This document shows positions 45,544-55,399 of a stretch of DNA of 64,000 nt, one piece after another (within the stretch, counting starts at the first letter, position 1; each line of letters opens with the position of its first letter). Source of the stretch: Trichomonas vaginalis G3. Lineage: Eukaryota > Parabasalia > Trichomonadida > Trichomonadidae. Location: the NCBI RefSeq assembly GCF_026262505.1, contig NC_067203.1, positions 18,767,411 through 18,831,410 on the forward strand. Reading direction: 5' to 3'. The notes below the pieces were generated by a model, which did no database searches, was not told the DNA's origin, and saw only the letters and a list, made by a program, of their open reading frames with translations. Made by a program: the position numbers and the translations under genes.

Positions 45544-48500
45544 TTATTCTTGAAACTTGATTTGGATCAGTATCTTTTGCTTTGGATCGTCAACACCAGG
45601 AATTGTTGGTATGAATAAGATATTATCTTCTGCGATAAGATTTTTTTCAAATTTAAATCCATTTTGAGTAATAAAAGAGTTTCCAGGAGAATCTATTAAA
45701 ATGGCGGAATCAATGAAATGTGCATCAACTTGGTAAGTAACAATTGTTGAGTTAATATTCATTGTTCCTGTGAAAGAGATGTCATTTATTATGCCATTAA
45801 TTGGGAACAATAAATCAATCTGAGACTCTTTAACTTCATAAGTTGGAATTGGAGTATTTTCTGATTTTGGAGTAAATTCGATTTTGACTTTTGATACATC
45901 TCCTAAAATGTAGATTGGAATACGAATTGGAGTTGTTTGAATGCATCTTAATATACCAGGAACATCAGCTTTAAGAGCACTAAATGAAGGAATGACAGTT
46001 TCTCCTTGAACATTGATTGCTGCAATGCTGAAAACAGATTCATTTGCGTTTGTGAAATCGACTGAAATTGAACTTGTATCAATCATTTCGAGATTTGGTT
46101 TACATATTTGTTCATTTAGAAGATCATTATTCGGATTTTCAACTGTTTCAATTTGGGAAATAATTGATTGATGTTCATTTACATAGTTATCATGATCTTT
46201 AATAATTCCTTCCAGATCATTTACTATTTTAAGTGCATTATTTGGTGTTTCATTTGGATTTGCGCTGAATTTTGGAAGCAGATACTTCTTAAATTCATCT
46301 AAATAGCAGACATATGGTTGGATATATGCAAATGATTCTCTTAAATCATCAACTGTGTATTTCTCATTATTATATTCAAAGATTACTTCTGATTCTGGGC
46401 CAAGATATTTATCTAATTCATTGGGATTATTTGCTAATTCTTTATTCAATTGTTTCCATTTTGAATTAATATCGTCAACACTGACTTTTTCTTGCAATAG
46501 TTCGGTATTTTTAGAAACCTTTACTTTGAGTAATTCAAATGGACTTGAAATTTCAATTTCGTCAATGAACACTTCTGGAACATAAATAAATGTCTGACAA
46601 TTTTCTTTGAAAATGAAGTTAACTTGAATTTCTGGATCGTCCTTGTTCGTGAACGAGATATTGCCACTTGTCTGATTATTGATATAGATCAATGCAATTT
46701 CGGTTTCATATTCTGCGGGATCTTTATCATCTAATCCTTTCAAGAACTCGTATAACTTAGAGGCATCAGAAAGTTCTGTAATTTCTGTTGGATCTTCATA
46801 CCAATCGAACTCTGTAATTTTGTCTAAAATTGACCAAATGCAGCTTGAATAGATCTCATAGTAGTTGATAGCAGGATAGTGAGTTCTCAAAAATGTGATT
46901 GGATCTTTATACATAACTGCATTTTCAAGATCAGACAGTAAGCTTTGAATCTTAAATTCTTTTTGTTTTATTGTTTCTTTCAATTTTTCAATCTCTGAAT
47001 TAGCGTAATTCATGAAAAATCCAACTGGATTCAAAAGGAGAGATGATTGATTCTGAATAAATGCATTCCATTTTTCTTCTGTCAAAGGCTTGCATAGTTT
47101 CAAACAATTATCCAAATATTGTTTGAAGAATTTATTGATTTTGATTACATATTCAGAATCGTTCGAATATGTTGCTGCTTGGACAATCGAGTCATGCAAC
47201 AAGCAAGTGAAGAATTTCTTGAAACAATATGGCGGATCTGACAATGATAATGAAACAATGATTGATTTCTTATTTTCTTCTTCATACAACAAACTCTGTA
47301 ACTTTTTATTGATGACTGCTTTCATTTCAGTTGTGAGTTTGTCCGATTCGAAAGTGATTTGATTGAAAGAAGATACAATTCTAAGCATGAACAAACCAAA
47401 TGTTAAATTCTTCTTTGATTTATCAATGAGATTTAAGAAATCTGGGTTTTTGATTAAGAACAAACCTTGCGCTGGGAACTTATCAACATATTCTTCTCCA
47501 ATGTATTCACTTTGAATGCAATCAATAGCATCTAAATATTTTGTGTTTACTGTTTGAGTCAAATTCTTGTAAAGTGAATTGTCGGAAAATTGATCTGCCA
47601 GTTCTTTCATATCTTTGAAGATTTTGTTGAATTTCTTGGAACAGAAATCAAGAATAATTGCTTTAGGATACTCTGGAATTCTTATTGGTAAGTTTATGTC
47701 ATACTTACTATTGTTCTTGACAATGTAATTATTCCATGCATTATTAATCGTCTTTATCTTGTTAGTGTAAGAATTGAGCTTGGAAATTAGTTTTTTAACA
47801 TCGATCAATTGTTTATCAGCTGAATACATTTGGTTTAAGTATTTGTCATAAATTTCAAGAAGAATTTTATTGGAATCTTCTTCACTTAATTTGATTGAAG
47901 AATTTTCGTATGTCTTTAAGAATTTTCCAACATCATATTCGCGTTTATACAACTCTAAAAAACTTGAAATGCAACGATCTTTGGTGGAAAGATTTTCGTA
48001 ATTGTTCATATCAGATGAGAAATCCATTAAAATTTCAAACCATTTAATGTCTTCATTATCGGGATGGATATTTGTAACATATGACTGAAGTTTATCATAT
48101 GAACACGGCTTGTTTAACTTGACTTGATTGATTATTTCTTCTTGATTATTAATTATCGGAACCCATGCCAACTTTCGAGTCAATTCAAACAAATCTGATA
48201 ATTCTGGATCGTTGTGATTGTACCAATTCCTTTCATCTTCTGTATTGATATTTCTTTCATTGAATGCATTCTGGAACTTTTTAAGCAAATTTGAAAATGA
48301 AAATGAAGATTTCTGGACTTCTTGATCAAGTATTTTCATTATTTCAATGATATTTGATAAGTCAGTTAATGATATAGCATTAGCAGCTTTATCGACAGCA
48401 ATTGTCTGCAATGGCAAAAATCCAAATGACAAGAATTTTGAAATCAAATCATAAAACTTTGAAAGCAAATCATATTCATGTGATGAAAATGATACGTTGC

Positions 48501-48828
48501 CTTCTTCAAAAAGAGGCTTATATAGTTCATTAAAGCAATCAGAAATTGAATCAATTCCATCAACATTGAAATACAAATTTGGATAGCGGAAAATATCATT
48601 CTTGTTTTCATCAGTAACTAATTTTGGATCAATTTTTTCTTTAGCGAAATGCTCTGGTAAAACCTTTCCATATGTCGGATATGTTTTAGAAAAGAATAGA
48701 ATTTCATTCCGAACGCCTTCCAATATGCTATTAGAAGATTGACTTGAAAGCAAAGTTCCCGTATCTATTGCTTTGATACCCTCATCCATATCTGTGATTT
48801 TTTCCAATAAATTAATCATCCTTTGCAA
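45544..48828 (-). CDS. Midasin-like fragment 5: linker region
   Basis: The frame has 1,094 codons; the phase is open back to the TGA at 48847, and the first ATG is at 48819. It is long, mostly helical and rich in Asn, Lys, Glu and Ser, as expected for the linker that follows AAA6 in midasin. The C-terminal 250 residues become beta-rich (SISVDFTNANESVFSIAAIN). No enzyme motif was found. The phase shifts near 45585 into fragment 6. Confidence 0.65.
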   Translation of the reverse strand: MQRMINLLEKITDMDEGIKAIDTGTLLSSQSSNSILEGVRNEILFFSKTYPTYGKVLPEHFAKEKIDPKLVTDENKNDIFRYPNLYFNVDGIDSISDCFNELYKPLFEEGNVSFSSHEYDLLSKFYDLISKFLSFGFLPLQTIAVDKAANAISLTDLSNIIEIMKILDQEVQKSSFSFSNLLKKFQNAFNERNINTEDERNWYNHNDPELSDLFELTRKLAWVPIINNQEEIINQVKLNKPCSYDKLQSYVTNIHPDNEDIKWFEILMDFSSDMNNYENLSTKDRCISSFLELYKREYDVGKFLKTYENSSIKLSEEDSNKILLEIYDKYLNQMYSADKQLIDVKKLISKLNSYTNKIKTINNAWNNYIVKNNSKYDINLPIRIPEYPKAIILDFCSKKFNKIFKDMKELADQFSDNSLYKNLTQTVNTKYLDAIDCIQSEYIGEEYVDKFPAQGLFLIKNPDFLNLIDKSKKNLTFGLFMLRIVSSFNQITFESDKLTTEMKAVINKKLQSLLYEEENKKSIIVSLSLSDPPYCFKKFFTCLLHDSIVQAATYSNDSEYVIKINKFFKQYLDNCLKLCKPLTEEKWNAFIQNQSSLLLNPVGFFMNYANSEIEKLKETIKQKEFKIQSLLSDLENAVMYKDPITFLRTHYPAINYYEIYSSCIWSILDKITEFDWYEDPTEITELSDASKLYEFLKGLDDKDPAEYETEIALIYINNQTSGNISFTNKDDPEIQVNFIFKENCQTFIYVPEVFIDEIEISSPFELLKVKVSKNTELLQEKVSVDDINSKWKQLNKELANNPNELDKYLGPESEVIFEYNNEKYTVDDLRESFAYIQPYVCYLDEFKKYLLPKFSANPNETPNNALKIVNDLEGIIKDHDNYVNEHQSIISQIETVENPNNDLLNEQICKPNLEMIDTSSISVDFTNANESVFSIAAINVQGETVIPSFSALKADVPGILRCIQTTPIRIPIYILGDVSKVKIEFTPKSENTPIPTYEVKESQIDLLFPINGIINDISFTGTMNINSTIVTYQVDAHFIDSAILIDSPGNSFITQNGFKFEKNLIAEDNILFIPTIPGVDDPKQKILIQIKFQE

Positions 48829-48846
48829 GTAAAGCTTATCAATGTA

Positions 48847-49173
48847 TCAGTTTGGTTTTTTAACATTCTCAAATTCCATTTCTAACATATCTTTCATTGA
48901 AGCAACAGTATCTTTGTTGATTGATTGAATTTTAGTATGTTCAAGTATTGAATAAAGACCGATAATAGGTTTGTCATTTGTGATAGCTTCTTCAATTAAA
49001 GCATCCAATTTATCCATATCAATATCAATGGCCACATTTTCATTTATTTTTGTCAATTTTTCAATAAGATCTGAATCTACTTCTTTATCGAAAGCATCGA
49101 TAGTGTCTTGATTATATTGACTACTGTCGATTTCGCTGATCTTTTTATTGTATGCTGGGATCAATGCACTCAT
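48847..49173 (-). CDS. Midasin-like fragment 4: linker piece
   Basis: These 108 codons of helical, acidic sequence (MSALIPAYNKKISEIDSSQY...) have no motif of their own. The piece lies between in-phase stop codons (TAA upstream, TGA downstream) and is best read as part of the post-AAA6 linker of the giant gene. Confidence 0.6.
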   Translation of the reverse strand: MSALIPAYNKKISEIDSSQYNQDTIDAFDKEVDSDLIEKLTKINENVAIDIDMDKLDALIEEAITNDKPIIGLYSILEHTKIQSINKDTVASMKDMLEMEFENVKKPN

Positions 49174-49194
49174 GATTTGAGAGTATTCAATTGG

Positions 49195-50448
49195 TTATTC
49201 TTTACAATTATTTATAGAAATGAATATCCTAGATAAAGATCTACCTGTCAATTCATTATGTTTCTCTCGCATTTCGAAATGACAACGGCCGATTTTAGCA
49301 GCAACTGTTATTCGGTCTGTTTCAGTACCGTTATTTAATTTATATTTCTTATCTGGTAATTGTAACAGTGAAATTGTTGCGATTGTTTGGATGTCATTAT
49401 CAATTGGTTCCATCTTAAGAATTGCACATCTAGAAAGAATTGTTTGTGGAAGACGAGTCTTTCTATGTGCTCCAACATTGTTATATGTGAATATCACTCT
49501 AAACTCATCACTGATCCTAGTTTTTGATTTAGATGAATTAGATGAATAAGTAATGCCTTCATCGACTTCATACAAATTCAAGGATGGCTCGAAATCAAGC
49601 AAAGTGATAATTCTTTCCAAAATGTTTGAAGGACATGATTCAACGTTATCAAACAAAACCCAATCACCATTCTTCATTGCTGTTATTAACCTGGATTCTG
49701 CATATTCTAAATTGTTGATCAAATGACTTGCAGATGAAACAATAAGCATTGCTTCTTTTCCGATTTTAATTGTGGATTCATCATTTGAATTTTCAACAAT
49801 CTTCTTGATACCTTCTTCGATACCTTTTAGATCATTGATTTCCATTTGGTTATTTTCCATTAATGGCTGGTAAATAGATTTAAATGACTCATCTTCTTTA
49901 AGCTTTTCTATTAATTTATGGAGGTTTGCTTGGCTGACATTTTTAGATGGCTTATATGAACCTGTTATTACTGACATAGATGTGTCAGCAGTGAGCGGAA
50001 TAACGGTTAACTTCTTATTGATTGCTTCTGCAAATAATTTAACTGTATATGTCTTGCCAGATGCTGTTGGTCCTGTTACGATTAATGGGAAATTAGTTTG
50101 TCGAATTGCATATAAAGTTACAAATAGTTTTTGTTCACTCGATGTCAAACCAAGGAGTTTTTGGTTGATTGATGAATCGTTATCAGCTCTAATTTTCTTT
50201 TCATCAATTTTCAAAATCGGAGATTCATAAGAAATTTCAATTTTCTCCCATGGATGATTGACTCTTTGGCTGATCTTTCGTTCAACTGAAGTGATTTCTC
50301 TTAATAAATAATTGAATTGTTTAGTGGGTAAATATTTATCTAATTTGGAATACAATTCACAATTTCTTGTGTTATTTAATTCGAAGTTATCAACAATGTC
50401 ATCAACATTTTGGCAGTTCGTTAATATTTTTTTGCATATTTCTTTCAT
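49195..50448 (-). CDS. Midasin-like fragment 3: AAA6
   Basis: The frame has 417 codons from the ATG at 50448, overlapping the previous stop by the bases ATGA. It carries AAA6: Walker A GPTASGKTYTV, the segment SMSVITGSYKPS, then Walker B-like WVLFDNVESCPSNILERI and an arginine-rich sensor region (RKTRLPQTILSRC). The domain is midasin/dynein-like. It ends at a TAA followed in phase by seven sense codons and the ATG of fragment 4. Confidence 0.75.
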   Translation of the reverse strand: MKEICKKILTNCQNVDDIVDNFELNNTRNCELYSKLDKYLPTKQFNYLLREITSVERKISQRVNHPWEKIEISYESPILKIDEKKIRADNDSSINQKLLGLTSSEQKLFVTLYAIRQTNFPLIVTGPTASGKTYTVKLFAEAINKKLTVIPLTADTSMSVITGSYKPSKNVSQANLHKLIEKLKEDESFKSIYQPLMENNQMEINDLKGIEEGIKKIVENSNDESTIKIGKEAMLIVSSASHLINNLEYAESRLITAMKNGDWVLFDNVESCPSNILERIITLLDFEPSLNLYEVDEGITYSSNSSKSKTRISDEFRVIFTYNNVGAHRKTRLPQTILSRCAILKMEPIDNDIQTIATISLLQLPDKKYKLNNGTETDRITVAAKIGRCHFEMREKHNELTGRSLSRIFISINNCKE

Positions 50449-53400
50449 TTCATTTTGATCGTATTGATCTCGCTTGAAGTAGATGATGATTTCTTAAGTG
50501 ATTGTGGAACTTTTCCTGAAGCAATACCAATAATGGAAAATCTTCCTTTCTTCTCTGTTTCACCATTTGTCTTCATAATCATTGATTCTGGATTATTGTC
50601 AAATAAACATGTTAAAGCATCAACTAGGCTTGGTGATGCGAGATTCAATTCTTCAATGATGATTAATGATTTAACTTGTGATTTTTCACTGACAGCATTG
50701 AAAAGTTTTGTCGGAATGTAATCGAAAGTATTGCTTTCATTATCATTTTTAATTGAATATCTTCCAAACAAATCTTCGACTGTTGTTGATCCAGATAATT
50801 GGATTCTGACAACGTTTTTATCATTAGCGAAATCCTGCATCAAATTTGCAACATAATCAGCAACTAATGACTTACCAGTTCCTGATGGTCCACGAATAAT
50901 GATTGGAATATCGAGCGACAAAGCAGAGAAGATTCTGTCACACATTGTTTGAGTTGTTTTAGTGAAAACAATGTTTTTTTCCATCGGATCAGATGAAGAA
51001 AATGAAAGGATATAATCATTATCGGATTTCAAGATACCATTTTCTAGTTTCAAAGGTGTTATGTTGTTTTGACGTTCAGGATCTTCTTTACCTACAATTC
51101 TTGCTGCTTGTTCTTCCAATATCTCTCTTGGAATTTCTTCTGAAGCGTTGCGATCCCTACTGTGGATTGTTTTGATTTTTTCAATGATTGATTTCATTAG
51201 AATCAATTTGTGGAAATCAAATTTCTCAATATAACTATCAGAGAATCCTGTGATTTCTTGTACTTCTTTGTTAGTGTATTTCTTGACATTAATGATGTTG
51301 AATCTTGATTTTATTGCCTTAGAAATCTTGTTGATGTCTTCTAAAGAGAACAAAGCAATTATTCTAAACTTTGTTTTCATATCACTACTTATCTTAATAA
51401 GCTTATCATTTTGTGGAGTAATTGTATTTGTGTAATCTTCAGTTAATGTTAATTCTGGCTCGATTGAAAGTAATTCATTGAATCTTTCAATGACAGATGT
51501 TGGTGGTTTGGCAAAGTTCTTAATGATTATAGGAGATTGTCTATAAAGATAATGAGTAATTAATCCTGGTTTGAAGACTGTTGTATAATTATTCATGACT
51601 GAATCAACTTGAGATGGTTCAATGGCAATGAATTGCTGCATGATGTGTTCTATCGATTTCTTGAGGAAAGGAACGTCAAGCTGTTTTATGAACTCTTGTA
51701 ATTCTTCTAAATGTGCTGCATCTCTTACGAAATTCTTCTTGAAATTCTTGAATTTAACGTAAAGAGAATGATCTGAAATCATTATTGTGTGAAGTAAATC
51801 AAGCATTATTCTGTCATATGTATTCTGTCTTACATATGAAACTTGGCCAATTAAAGAAGCTGTTGTTGTTTCACTTCCTAATGTTACTTGGCTTGGATCG
51901 ATAACAATAGAATTGGCCAAAAATGTCTTGAATGATGATTCTCCAACAATAAGTATTGGTTCATTTTGAGGAATTAATGATGCCAAAAAAGCAGCATCCC
52001 AAAAGGATGAAATTGATTTGGAAACTTTCTTGGAGCTTTGGTAATTAACAATAGATTTGATTTTGAGTATATCTTTAACAATATAATTAATTTCTGGAAA
52101 TGCAGGTGTTGATAAAACTCTAACTAAATCTTCTGTGTTTGGATAGCCAAATGAACTTCCAACAATGGTGGCGATTGTTTGCGTTGAATTTTGTGGATCA
52201 GAGCACATCATATATGCCATAAACAATGCATGATAAGTTACTAATTGTTCAGGAGATAAAATCTTCCATTCGTTCTGTTCGTTACGAATTTCAATTTTAT
52301 CTGAGTATTTAATTCTTAAACAAAATCTTCTGACTTCTCTGAATGACCATGAACGGATCTTGTCATTTTGCTGGGATTCATCATACATTTTGATGACAAA
52401 GTCTTTCAAATTCTCGTTGAACTGAGTAAGGTCTGCCGAAATGATTTTTTCCAATTCGTTTTCTGCAGTGATTTCTTTGATGACATTGATGATAGAATTG
52501 ACAGGGAATGGATAATCAAAACAAACAGCACGCTTAAGAAGTACCTGTGGTAATGGTTTTCGACCAATCATTGTGTTGTCATTCTGGCAAGCGATGAAGA
52601 AGTAGTTTTCATGGACTTTTGTTGTTCCAACAGAAGGAATTTCTATTTCTTCTCCTGGTTTTTGTTCTAAAGCAATGACAAGTGACTGAAGAACGGAATT
52701 TTCAGCAAGATTTGCTTCATCAGCAATGAAGAAACCTCCTTCTTTGATTGCTTTAAGTAATTGGCCCTTGGAATTATCACTTGCACCGCGAGTAATTGTG
52801 ATATTTCCGATTAAATCTGTCAATTTTGTTTCTGCATTGAAAGAGACTTTATATGTGTTGAAATTTAATCCTTGAGCAAGTGCAACAGCTGCTGATGTCT
52901 TTCCAAAGCCTGTTCCACTCTGAAGGATGATTGGTTGGCCAATGTTTTGCATCAAAATAATCAATGATACGATGTTTTCTAGTTCAGGAGAATTCTTATA
53001 GTAGAAACCTTTTGTTTCGCCTGTTATAGTGCTAAGAAGGATTTGCTTGAGCTCTTCATTTAATTGTGGAGTTGTATGGTCGATGTATATCTCTTTCAAA
53101 GCATCAAAAATTAATTTTTGATCAGTGATTTGGGGATATTTGGTGCAAATCATACGTAATCCATTGACAATCTTAGATATTATGGATAAATTATGCATTT
53201 CACCATGCTTTATGATCTCATTGATGATTTCTTGTGAAATTGAAATCTTATTTTCCTGTTTTGAACCTAATAATGAGTCAATAAGCTGAGGAATTTGTTC
53301 CTGAACTTTCGATTCATCAATTTGGGACTCAATTTCAATGATTGTGAAACGATTCTTCAGTGCAGGAGATAAATTCTTTAATTGGTTCTTCGAAATGGTG

Positions 53401-53840
53401 GCAATGACGGCGAAATTCTCATTTATATCTACACTATTATCATCAGAGTAGAGTTCTGATATAAAAAAGGATGTTGGTTTTCCAGAATTTGTCTTCTTAT
53501 TTAATAAGATATTTGAATAAGCATCGAGAATTGGGTTGATTCTCTCAATGACTTGAGGAGCCACACCTTCGAGTTGATCTATGATAAGAACCTTGCCTTT
53601 TCTGGCTGCTTCGACTATTGAACCCTCAATCCAATCTGGGACTCGGTTAATATCGGAAGATGGCGTGTAGCTTCCAATTAAATCTGATGTAGTCATCTCT
53701 GGGTGACATACCATGAAGAGATAACCACTTTTAGAAAACAATTGAGACGCCCATTTTGCAATTTGAGTCTTTCCTGATCCTTCTGGGCCAACAATGAGAA
53801 TTGGCTGATAATTCTCCATAAAGAAGTGCATTTTTGTCAA
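50445..53840 (-). CDS. Midasin-like fragment 2: AAA2-AAA5
   Basis: This frame has 1,131 codons; its first ATG is at 53831, but the phase is open back to the TAA at 54027. Four AAA+ modules follow in order: GPEGSGKTQ with LIIDQLEG (AAA2), SGTGFGKTS with FFIADEANLAENSV (AAA3), a degenerate GESSFKTF without a working Walker A (AAA4), and GPSGTGKSL with SLIIIEELNLASP (AAA5). Loss of ATP binding in one module is common in ring AAA+ proteins such as midasin and dynein. The frame ends where a short ATGAA duplication shifts the phase into fragment 3. Confidence 0.75.
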   Translation of the reverse strand: MTKMHFFMENYQPILIVGPEGSGKTQIAKWASQLFSKSGYLFMVCHPEMTTSDLIGSYTPSSDINRVPDWIEGSIVEAARKGKVLIIDQLEGVAPQVIERINPILDAYSNILLNKKTNSGKPTSFFISELYSDDNSVDINENFAVIATISKNQLKNLSPALKNRFTIIEIESQIDESKVQEQIPQLIDSLLGSKQENKISISQEIINEIIKHGEMHNLSIISKIVNGLRMICTKYPQITDQKLIFDALKEIYIDHTTPQLNEELKQILLSTITGETKGFYYKNSPELENIVSLIILMQNIGQPIILQSGTGFGKTSAAVALAQGLNFNTYKVSFNAETKLTDLIGNITITRGASDNSKGQLLKAIKEGGFFIADEANLAENSVLQSLVIALEQKPGEEIEIPSVGTTKVHENYFFIACQNDNTMIGRKPLPQVLLKRAVCFDYPFPVNSIINVIKEITAENELEKIISADLTQFNENLKDFVIKMYDESQQNDKIRSWSFREVRRFCLRIKYSDKIEIRNEQNEWKILSPEQLVTYHALFMAYMMCSDPQNSTQTIATIVGSSFGYPNTEDLVRVLSTPAFPEINYIVKDILKIKSIVNYQSSKKVSKSISSFWDAAFLASLIPQNEPILIVGESSFKTFLANSIVIDPSQVTLGSETTTASLIGQVSYVRQNTYDRIMLDLLHTIMISDHSLYVKFKNFKKNFVRDAAHLEELQEFIKQLDVPFLKKSIEHIMQQFIAIEPSQVDSVMNNYTTVFKPGLITHYLYRQSPIIIKNFAKPPTSVIERFNELLSIEPELTLTEDYTNTITPQNDKLIKISSDMKTKFRIIALFSLEDINKISKAIKSRFNIINVKKYTNKEVQEITGFSDSYIEKFDFHKLILMKSIIEKIKTIHSRDRNASEEIPREILEEQAARIVGKEDPERQNNITPLKLENGILKSDNDYILSFSSSDPMEKNIVFTKTTQTMCDRIFSALSLDIPIIIRGPSGTGKSLVADYVANLMQDFANDKNVVRIQLSGSTTVEDLFGRYSIKNDNESNTFDYIPTKLFNAVSEKSQVKSLIIIEELNLASPSLVDALTCLFDNNPESMIMKTNGETEKKGRFSIIGIASGKVPQSLKKSSSTSSEINTIKMK

Positions 53841-54026
53841 TGTCTTCGTTAAAACTTGATTATTCCAAACATTTTGAATTTGCTTTTGCTGGATAAGATC
53901 GTTTAAATTAAGTTTTGGTTCTTTAGCTTTTACTATCTTATACTCTGAAAGCTTTTCAGCAACAATTTTTTCATTTCCGAGTCCACAAAGTGATTCATAA
54001 TAATATAATAAAGATTGATATAAATT

Positions 54027-54707
54027 TTAAGTTCCATTTGCAGATAAAAGCGCAGTTTTAAGGTTTCTAAGCGTAATGTAATAGTCATTATTATCAATAG
54101 TCTGGCATTTATAATGAAATTGAATAGCATTATTGATCATATCAATTGGGATGTCCTTGTTAAAGTTTGGACATATTGAAGTAAGCTCATCATCACTCAA
54201 ATCTTCAAATTGTATAACTTGGAAATGTGAAGTAAGTTTTGTTGTAAGTTTACTACGCATTCGAGCAAATGTATTATCAAAATCGTTTTGAGTAGCAATA
54301 AGCTTAAAATCAGGATGCATTTTTATCGGGCTATTATTTAATTCTGGGTCATCAACGTATAATTCGCCTGTATCTAATGAAGATTCAATACATTGCAATA
54401 CATCTTCATGAGCAAGATTGAATTCATCAAGTATGAGAGGAGAGCCTTCCTTGAAAGCTGTTGAATACATTCCATAATGAAATTCAGTATTTGTAGAATC
54501 ATTCTTAAGAGTAATATTTCCCATAAGTTGATCAATCGTGGTTTCTGAACTGAAATTAAATTTCAAATGAACCTCTCCTAAAATATTTTCGGCAATCGTT
54601 GTTTTACCGCAACCTGTAGGTCCGACAAGTAGGACCGGAATGCCTATGTCTATAAATTTCTTAATTTCAGCCATTTTCCTCTGAAGGAGAATAGGCTGAT
54701 TATTCAT
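54027..54707 (-). CDS. Midasin-like fragment 1: AAA1
   Basis: This is the 5' part of the giant gene (226 residues), starting at the ATG at 54707, 23 bp after an initiator. It holds one AAA_5-type module: Walker A GPTGCGKTT near residue 31, Walker B PLILDEFNLA, then the sensor segment KLIATQND. Unlike midasin there is hardly any sequence before AAA1. The frame stops at a TAA, but the same phase continues as protein-like sequence (including YYESLCGLGNEKIVAEKL) into fragment 2. Confidence 0.75.
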   Translation of the reverse strand: MNNQPILLQRKMAEIKKFIDIGIPVLLVGPTGCGKTTIAENILGEVHLKFNFSSETTIDQLMGNITLKNDSTNTEFHYGMYSTAFKEGSPLILDEFNLAHEDVLQCIESSLDTGELYVDDPELNNSPIKMHPDFKLIATQNDFDNTFARMRSKLTTKLTSHFQVIQFEDLSDDELTSICPNFNKDIPIDMINNAIQFHYKCQTIDNNDYYITLRNLKTALLSANGT

Positions 54708-54726
54708 ATTTATATATTTTTTGACT

Positions 54727-54732
54727 AAATGA
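54727..54732 (-). promoter_or_regulatory. Initiator of the midasin-like gene
   Basis: On the minus strand TCATTT has its A at 54730, 23 nt before the ATG at 54707, the normal Trichomonas spacing. This supports 54707 as the original start of the giant gene. Confidence 0.55.
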
Positions 54733-55399
54733 GGTGATGTGATTTTGAGTAATAATTATATCTTCATTTTTTGTAAAGATATGAATGTTATTGGAAGAGT
54801 AGTATGTGACGTGGTATTTTTAGAGTGAACCAAAAAACATTCAGTTGAGACCCAATCGCTCCGCTCCTCTGCTCTCATCATTTCTGCTTTTCATATTCAC
54901 GTCCAAAAATACCACCTCCCGCATATGACATCATCAATGAAATATTTTTTTAAAACACAAATAATATTTTTAAACTCATCATTAGTTTCATTAGGTTTTT
55001 ATGTGAAAATGTGAAAAATTAATGGTTGCGAAAGCCCACATAGCGTGAGTGAGTGGGATAAGCGGTAAAAATAAAAATTTATAATTAATGATAAAATGAA
55101 GTTTATTTATTAAGTCAGTCAGTCGGTCAGTGAAGATAGACTGTGATGAAAAATTCATTAGTGATAAAATGAAAATTTTAAAGAAAATGATAATAAATAT
55201 TTTATGAATTAATGAAAAATTTAATGAAAATTTATTAAAGTCATGAATGAAAGATAGTGATTTCATAAATGAATTAAATAAATTTATAATGAATGTAAAG
55301 CAAATGATAGAAAATTTAGACGAAAAATAGAGTTTGGAAAATTAGAGTTAAAATTTAAATTTAAATTTATTTTATTTTTATTTTTTTATTTTATATAAA
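54733..55399. other. Non-coding stretch, probable left end of the Polinton
   Basis: Two inverted blocks with the core GTGGTATTTTT (about 54811-54822 and 54910-54925) flank a GC-richer centre. They could belong to the terminal repeat of the Polinton, but the other end lies outside the window. From 54,970 to 55,390 the sequence is purine- and AT-rich, with near-repeats of AATGAAAATTT type. Confidence 0.35.

Larger units (their letters stand above)
40032..54707 (-). pseudogene. Midasin-like giant AAA+/VWA gene, interrupted six times
   Basis: Seven consecutive minus-strand frames together have the layout of midasin (MDN1/Rea1): six AAA+ modules, a long linker, a variable region and C-terminal VWA domains. 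The total is about 14.7 kb or 4,890 codons, close to the size of midasin, the ATPase that remodels pre-60S ribosomes in the nucleus. Three breaks are in-phase stop codons (TAA at 54027-54029, TAA at 49195-49197, TGA at 48847-48849), because the same phase stays open and protein-like on both sides. Three are frameshifts (near 50445, near 45585, and in an A9 run at 44863-44871). The 5' end has an initiator and the 3' stop overlaps TAAA, so the ends are intact. The gene is either recently dead or the sequence carries errors. The VWA region has at least two extra VWA-like folds compared with midasin, so it may be a lineage-specific relative. Confidence 0.75.

Noticed and set aside
40032-54707. Operon of seven small genes with ATGA-type overlaps
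   Set aside because: The pieces form one domain series, most lack ATG starts or initiators, and the same phase remains protein-like across three of the stops.
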